This document shows positions 43,558 through 47,691 of a stretch of 47,691 nucleotides of DNA, in pieces. Position 1 is the first letter of the stretch. Each line of letters begins with the position of its first letter. Source of the DNA: FCB group bacterium. GTDB lineage: Bacteria > Zixibacteria > MSB-5A5 > GN15 > JAAZOE01. The stretch spans positions 1 to 47,691 of the forward strand of contig JAAEQF010000346.1 of the NCBI GenBank assembly GCA_024231695.1. Direction: 5' to 3'. The notes below the pieces were generated by a model, which made no database searches, was not told the origin of the DNA, and saw nothing but the letters and a program-made list of their open reading frames with translations. The translations under genes and the position numbers were made by a program.

Positions 43558-44448
43558 TCATTGATACAGGTAAAGCAAACCCGGCTGCCCTAATTCCAAA
43601 TCAGTTATTTTTTCGGCAACTTTGAGTCCGCCACTTAATACATCGAATAATCCGGGGGATTTTCGCCGTTCCTTGATTGTGTCTGGGTCGGAACCCAAGC
43701 CGACCATTTCACCAGCCAGGCTGACAGCGTCCTGAAATGAGCCAAGAGTATCTACCAAACCCAGATTATAGGCCTGACGCCCGGTGAAAATGGAGCCATC
43801 CGCAAGGGGATAGATTTCCTCTTTGGGGCGGTCTCTCCCCTCGGACACGGCCTCGACAAACTGCTCATAGCTGTCATCGACGACGGCCTTGAGCATTCTT
43901 TCTTCTTCAGCCGACATCGGCCGAGAATAGGATCCCACCGCCTTTAGATCACCCGATTTAACCGTTTCCCAGCGAACGCCGATTTTATCAAAGAGCTTTT
44001 TGGCCGTGGGAAAGGACAAAATAACACCGATCGAGCCAGTCAGCGTTCCCGGATTGGCGACAATTTTATCGGCTGCGCAGGCCACATAATACCCACCCGA
44101 AGCGGCCACCGAGGACATCGAAGCCACTACCAGTTTGCCTCCTTCACGGACTTTCAAAATGGCGTCGTACATTTCCTGCGACGCCGCCACGCCGCCACCG
44201 GGCGAATTGATATCAATCACAATCGCTTTGACGGCGCTATTGTTGTCCCATTTGTTCATCTGGCGCACGAAACTCTTGGAATCATAGATTTGCCCATAAA
44301 GTTCGACGACGGCCACCTTTGACCCGAAACCCTCAAACTGATAATCACCACCTTCTGTCAAACCTATAACCACGATAAGACCGACAAAGCAGAGAACGAT
44401 TACGGCCGAAGCAGCGACGACAATTATGACAATGGAACGCTTTTTCAC
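43558..44448 (-). CDS. sppA: Signal peptide peptidase SppA (short form)
   Basis: The 296-residue protein has an N-terminal membrane anchor (about 5-30) and one S49 peptidase domain. The Ser nucleophile is Ser117 in SSVAASGGYYVACAAD and the general base is Lys169 in SGDLKAVGS, a spacing of 52 residues, as in the Bacillus enzyme. NSPGGG (81-86) and GTLTGSIGVI complete the site. It degrades cleaved signal peptides in the membrane. It starts 8 nt after the lytic transglycosylase stop, so the two are one unit. Confidence 0.95.
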   Translation of the reverse strand: MKKRSIVIIVVAASAVIVLCFVGLIVVIGLTEGGDYQFEGFGSKVAVVELYGQIYDSKSFVRQMNKWDNNSAVKAIVIDINSPGGGVAASQEMYDAILKVREGGKLVVASMSSVAASGGYYVACAADKIVANPGTLTGSIGVILSFPTAKKLFDKIGVRWETVKSGDLKAVGSYSRPMSAEEERMLKAVVDDSYEQFVEAVSEGRDRPKEEIYPLADGSIFTGRQAYNLGLVDTLGSFQDAVSLAGEMVGLGSDPDTIKERRKSPGLFDVLSGGLKVAEKITDLELGQPGLLYLYQ

Positions 44449-44456
44449 TCTTCCCC

Positions 44457-46478
44457 CTAATTCTTTTCGATCTTCAATCGGTGGCCCACCGACAGTCGGT
44501 TGGCGTTTTTAATCCCGTTGAGTCTCTTAAGTGAAGAGATGCTGGTTCCGAAAGCGCGGGCGATTTTGCCCAGAGTATCTCCTCGTTTAACCCGATAAGT
44601 AAAAAACTCACCCGATCCGCCGCTACCGGTGACCAGAAGTTTCTGGCCGACGTAGATGCGGCCCGACCGGGAAAGGCCGTTGAGGCGTCTTATCGTGGCC
44701 GTGGTGGTTCCGTAAGTCCGGGCAATATCCCAAACCGTGTCGCCCCTTTTAACGATGTAAGTATCCGTTTTTCCAGCCGGTTGACGGTCATAATCCTTGC
44801 GCTTCTGAGTATCTGCTGTCTTTCCCGAGCCCGGTAGTTTCAGTACCTGACCGACATAAATGCGGCTGGAATTGCCCAGATAATTTAACCGTTTCAGGGT
44901 GTTGGGGGAGGTTCCGAACGACCGGGAGATATCCCACAGATTATCACCCTTCTGGACTTTGTAGGTATTATCGCCGGCGGAAATCCTTACCTTGGGGGCG
45001 CTGGAATATGATTTCCCATCGAGCGGAACCGGTACAATCAACGATTTGCCGGCGTAGATGCGGGACCGGCGGCTGATATTATTGGCCTCGAAAATAGCAT
45101 ATTGGGAGACGCCGTATTTGCTGGCGATTGATGAAACGGATTCACCGGTTCTTATTTTATGTCTGACCCAGCTGGTTTCCTTGGGTGATTTCAAATCAGG
45201 CAGTGCGGCCAGAAAAATGTCTCTGGTTCCGGCCGGTATTCTCAGTTTGTAGTCTCTCTTTTTGGGCGGGGTGACATCGCGAAGCAGTTCGGGGTTCAAA
45301 TCGCGAATCTGTTGCACCTGCGCTCCGGTGGCTTTGGCCACGGTTTTAAGATCCAAACAGCGGTCGAGAGTAATGACATCAAACGTCACCGGATCGTCAT
45401 AATGAACGTTAAAGCCATACAGTTCCGGATTCTTGGCGATAATTGTCGCGGCCATATAAAAAGGAACATAATCCATTGTCTGTTTGCGCAGTTTCATGTC
45501 CCAGAAATTTCTCGTTTTCTGCTTCTTGATGGTTCGGCCGACCCGACCCGGTCCGCCGTTATAGGCCGCCAGGGCCAGTTCCCAGCTGTCGAATTTTTCA
45601 TGGAGGTGTTTTAAGAAACGAGCCGCCGAATGGGTTGATTTGACGAAATCGCGGCGTTCGTCATACCACCAGTTACGGTTTAGACCATACATACGGCCGG
45701 TAGAGGCGATAAACTGCCATGGGCCGCTGGCCCGTGCCCACGAATAGGCCCGGCAGTTGAAGCCGGATTCGATGATCGGCAGATAGACTATATCTGAAGG
45801 AACGTCATAACTTTCCAGGATTTCGGTCATCATCGGGATATACTTGCCTGATCGCTCCAGGTATTTCTCGAAAGCTTCCCGGGCCACGGTCTGGAAATAA
45901 ATAATCGACTTTTTGACTTTGTCGTTCATGACCATGGGGACATTATAGGTAATCGTCTTTTCCTCGCCTTTTACCTCGAGGTAATCATCGTCTCCAAGAT
46001 TGGGGAGGATCGAGAATTTCTCCAGAAAAGCCGAAGGTGAGGCATCTTCCGGCAACGATCCCACTGAGAGTAAAGTCAGTCGATAGTCGGCCACGATTTC
46101 ATTCAGAAGTGTAGAATACCTCTTAGCCTCGGGCGTATTATCAACGGTGTCGATATCGAGTTCGGCCATAACCTGCAATGCCCGTTCAAGATAAAACTGA
46201 GCCTCGTCCCAGGCCGCCTCTTGATTGGCGGCGACGCCCTGGACAAAATATTCACGGACCTGACGGAATTGACGCCAAATTTCATCATCAACGGCATAAG
46301 CCGAATCGGAGAAAAAGGGATCATTAGCTGTGACAATATTAAGCGTATCCGCGCCCGGATCATCACTGATCAGGAGATTTTCCGGCGATTGTGAGGTGAT
46401 ATCTTCGTAGGGATTACTGGCCATGGCGCCGACGGCCAGAATAACAAAAAGGGCTGTGAGAACAAATGGCTTTTTCAA
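44457..46478 (-). CDS. MltD-like lytic transglycosylase with four LysM domains
   Basis: The 673-residue protein has a signal peptide (about 1-20), a helical region (about 60-225), an SLT (family 1) transglycosylase domain (about 228-330) and four LysM repeats (about 438-483, 504-549, 572-617, 626-671). The catalytic Glu237 is in PIIESGF; ASGPWQFIASTGRMYGL and ALAAYNGGPGRVGR are standard motifs. It cuts peptidoglycan, and LysM units anchor it to the glycan strands. The start is TTG at 46478 with AGGGAG upstream, and a very good promoter lies about 85 nt further up. The LysM number is higher than in E. coli MltD (two). Confidence 0.94.
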   Translation of the reverse strand: MKKPFVLTALFVILAVGAMASNPYEDITSQSPENLLISDDPGADTLNIVTANDPFFSDSAYAVDDEIWRQFRQVREYFVQGVAANQEAAWDEAQFYLERALQVMAELDIDTVDNTPEAKRYSTLLNEIVADYRLTLLSVGSLPEDASPSAFLEKFSILPNLGDDDYLEVKGEEKTITYNVPMVMNDKVKKSIIYFQTVAREAFEKYLERSGKYIPMMTEILESYDVPSDIVYLPIIESGFNCRAYSWARASGPWQFIASTGRMYGLNRNWWYDERRDFVKSTHSAARFLKHLHEKFDSWELALAAYNGGPGRVGRTIKKQKTRNFWDMKLRKQTMDYVPFYMAATIIAKNPELYGFNVHYDDPVTFDVITLDRCLDLKTVAKATGAQVQQIRDLNPELLRDVTPPKKRDYKLRIPAGTRDIFLAALPDLKSPKETSWVRHKIRTGESVSSIASKYGVSQYAIFEANNISRRSRIYAGKSLIVPVPLDGKSYSSAPKVRISAGDNTYKVQKGDNLWDISRSFGTSPNTLKRLNYLGNSSRIYVGQVLKLPGSGKTADTQKRKDYDRQPAGKTDTYIVKRGDTVWDIARTYGTTTATIRRLNGLSRSGRIYVGQKLLVTGSGGSGEFFTYRVKRGDTLGKIARAFGTSISSLKRLNGIKNANRLSVGHRLKIEKN

Positions 46479-46566
46479 GGCACTCCCTGCTGTAAAAAGT
46501 TTTCTCTCTACAAGTATCGGTAACGCTAACCGACGCCTTTAAGCTTAAATCCGTCTAAGCCATTGC

Positions 46567-46595
46567 TATATATACATTCATGTAAAACGTGTCAA
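46567..46595 (-). promoter_or_regulatory. Strong predicted promoter of the transglycosylase-sppA unit
   Basis: On the minus strand TTGACA (46595-46590) and TATATA (46572-46567) are exactly 17 nt apart. Transcription would start near 46560, giving a leader of about 80 nt. Confidence 0.8.
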
Positions 46596-46722
46596 GTTTT
46601 TTTAACAGCGGCCATAAACGTAAAGAACCACTATATAGACGTTTAAACGCCCGAATAGGTTCTAAAGTTAAATAAAAATACCAGAAAATTGAAGAAGTTC
46701 AGCGGGAATAGGTTTTTTAAGT

Positions 46723-47691
46723 CTATAAATTGCAGGACTTAAGAAAGTCTTCCACCAAATCAGAGGCAACCTCGGCCGATTCAAAACCGAACGATGGTAT
46801 AAACTTGCTATTGGGGACCGCCTTGAACCAGGTGTACTGGCGTTTGGCGTAACGGCGGGTGTTTCGTTTGATGAGGTTGATAGCCTCGGCCCGCGAGATA
46901 TTCCCATCAAAGAAATCTATCAATTCCCGATAACCGACGATTTTGCTTTTTCTCAATGATTCGCCGTGAACAGAGGCCAACACTTCCCGCACCTCATCTA
47001 TCAAACCTTCATCGATCATCTCATCCACGCGTTGATTGATCCGCTCGTACAGTTTATCGCGGTCGGGTAACAGAATGAGATAAAGGTAAACAAAGTTTTC
47101 ATTGCGCGGTTTGGTTTCATCGACCATCTCACTTTTTGGACGACCGGTGATATGATAAATCTCCAGAGCGCGAACAACTTTGATGTAATTGCGGGGATGG
47201 ATATTGGCTGCCTCTTTGGGATCGACTTCACTGAGCATCTGATGCACAAAATTGGGACCTTCACGAGCGACCATATCGAGCAGATCCTGACGATAGGTCA
47301 TGTCATCGTCCGGTATTTCGAAAATACCATCCACCAGAGCGCGAACATAAAGTCCGGTTCCGCCGCAAATGATAATTCGTTTGCCGCGTTCATGAGCATC
47401 TTCGATAACCCGCTCGGCCTCGCGCACGAAATCGAAAGCGGTGAAACGCTCTCCCAGGTCGGCGTTTCCCATCAGATGATGCGCTATTCCCTGTTGTTGA
47501 TTTTTATCGAGGCGGTCGGTGCCGATTTTTAGCTGTCGGAAAATTTGCCTTGAGTCGGCCGAAAAAATTTCGCCGCCATGTTTTTTTGCTATTTCGAGAG
47601 CCAACCCTGATTTGCCTGAGGCGGTCGGCCCGCAAATTATGATTACCGGGATTTTCTCTTTTGACCGGTCAGGTGCGTCCGAAGCGGCCAT
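46723..47691 (-). CDS. miaA: tRNA dimethylallyltransferase
   Basis: The 322-residue protein has the P-loop GPTASGKS (residues 20-27), the substrate-binding FSADSRQIFRQLKIGTDRL, and FTAFDFVREAERVIEDA, typical of MiaA. RRYAKRQYTWFK near the end is the tRNA-binding signature. It adds a dimethylallyl group to A37 of tRNAs that read codons starting with U. The ATG is the last three bases of the window, so the start could lie further upstream; the length is already normal for the family. No clear terminator follows. Confidence 0.95.
   Translation of the reverse strand: MAASDAPDRSKEKIPVIIICGPTASGKSGLALEIAKKHGGEIFSADSRQIFRQLKIGTDRLDKNQQQGIAHHLMGNADLGERFTAFDFVREAERVIEDAHERGKRIIICGGTGLYVRALVDGIFEIPDDDMTYRQDLLDMVAREGPNFVHQMLSEVDPKEAANIHPRNYIKVVRALEIYHITGRPKSEMVDETKPRNENFVYLYLILLPDRDKLYERINQRVDEMIDEGLIDEVREVLASVHGESLRKSKIVGYRELIDFFDGNISRAEAINLIKRNTRRYAKRQYTWFKAVPNSKFIPSFGFESAEVASDLVEDFLKSCNL

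Noticed and set aside
46600-46722. A terminator after miaA
   Set aside because: The only hairpin (AAGTC/GACTT) has no T-run on the minus strand.

Overview
The window is about 48 kb of bacterial chromosome with dense coding, mostly on the minus strand. It has no rRNA, tRNA, CRISPR array, insertion sequence or phage gene that I can recognise. Several traits point to the FCB (Fibrobacteres-Chlorobi-Bacteroidetes) superphylum or a related candidate phylum such as Zixibacteria: a very large secreted protein ending in a NYPNPFN-type C-terminal sorting domain, a DUF2723/GT117 membrane protein with a TPR tail, a 31-residue COX24/AURKAIP1-like ribosomal peptide, and many Gram-negative-type envelope proteins. 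Shine-Dalgarno sites and sigma-70-like promoters (TTGACA/TATAAT type) are plain, and TTG starts are common. The phylum is inferred from gene content only.

Layout. 1-3265 (+): end of a type IV pilus/type II secretion assembly operon (GspL-like PilM-PilN fusion, PilO, PilP/GspC-like, secretin). 3262-4241 (-): MauE/DoxX protein and a membrane-anchored rhodanese. 4441-7133 (+): a pair of M16 peptidases, one active-type and one lacking the zinc site, closed by a strong terminator. 7134-8162: a 1 kb gene-poor stretch with two possible small genes. 8163-9078 (-): a sigma-region-4-only regulator and a membrane coiled-coil protein behind a near-consensus promoter. 9214-13839 (-): flippase-like protein, GT4 glycosyltransferase and DUF2723 protein, probably one surface glycosylation pathway. 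13983-18060 (-): FMN riboswitch, then ribD-ribE-ribBA-ribH-nusB. 18099-20748 (-): receiver-only response regulator and a GAF-rich sensor with a crippled kinase core. 21085-21834 (+): a lipoprotein. 22003-25112 (-): RNase HIII, EF-P and a PAS histidine kinase.

25254-32600 (-): heat-shock operon hrcA-grpE-dnaK-dnaJ-prmA-rsmE-pilD with a CIRCE-like operator. The pilus prepilin peptidase is thus downstream of chaperone genes. 32691-35485 (-): three exported proteins (a small basic one, a DUF4384/PEGA protein with a long Ser/Lys/Gly tail, and a fibronectin-like lipoprotein). 35794-38492 (+): purD-purE and a TPR protein. 38563-42786 (-): two secreted proteins, one of three copies of an unrecognised repeat and one of propeller/BACON/sorting-domain type. 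43003-43414 (-): HU and the 31-residue COX24-like protein. 43558-46478 (-): SppA and a LysM lytic transglycosylase. 46723-47691 (-): miaA.

Most of the window is conserved housekeeping. The less explained parts are the triple-repeat secreted protein, the GAF pseudo-kinase with its receiver, the sigma-4-like/membrane protein pair, the 7.1-8.2 kb small-ORF region, the glycosylation operon and the structured leaders of ribD, hrcA and purD.
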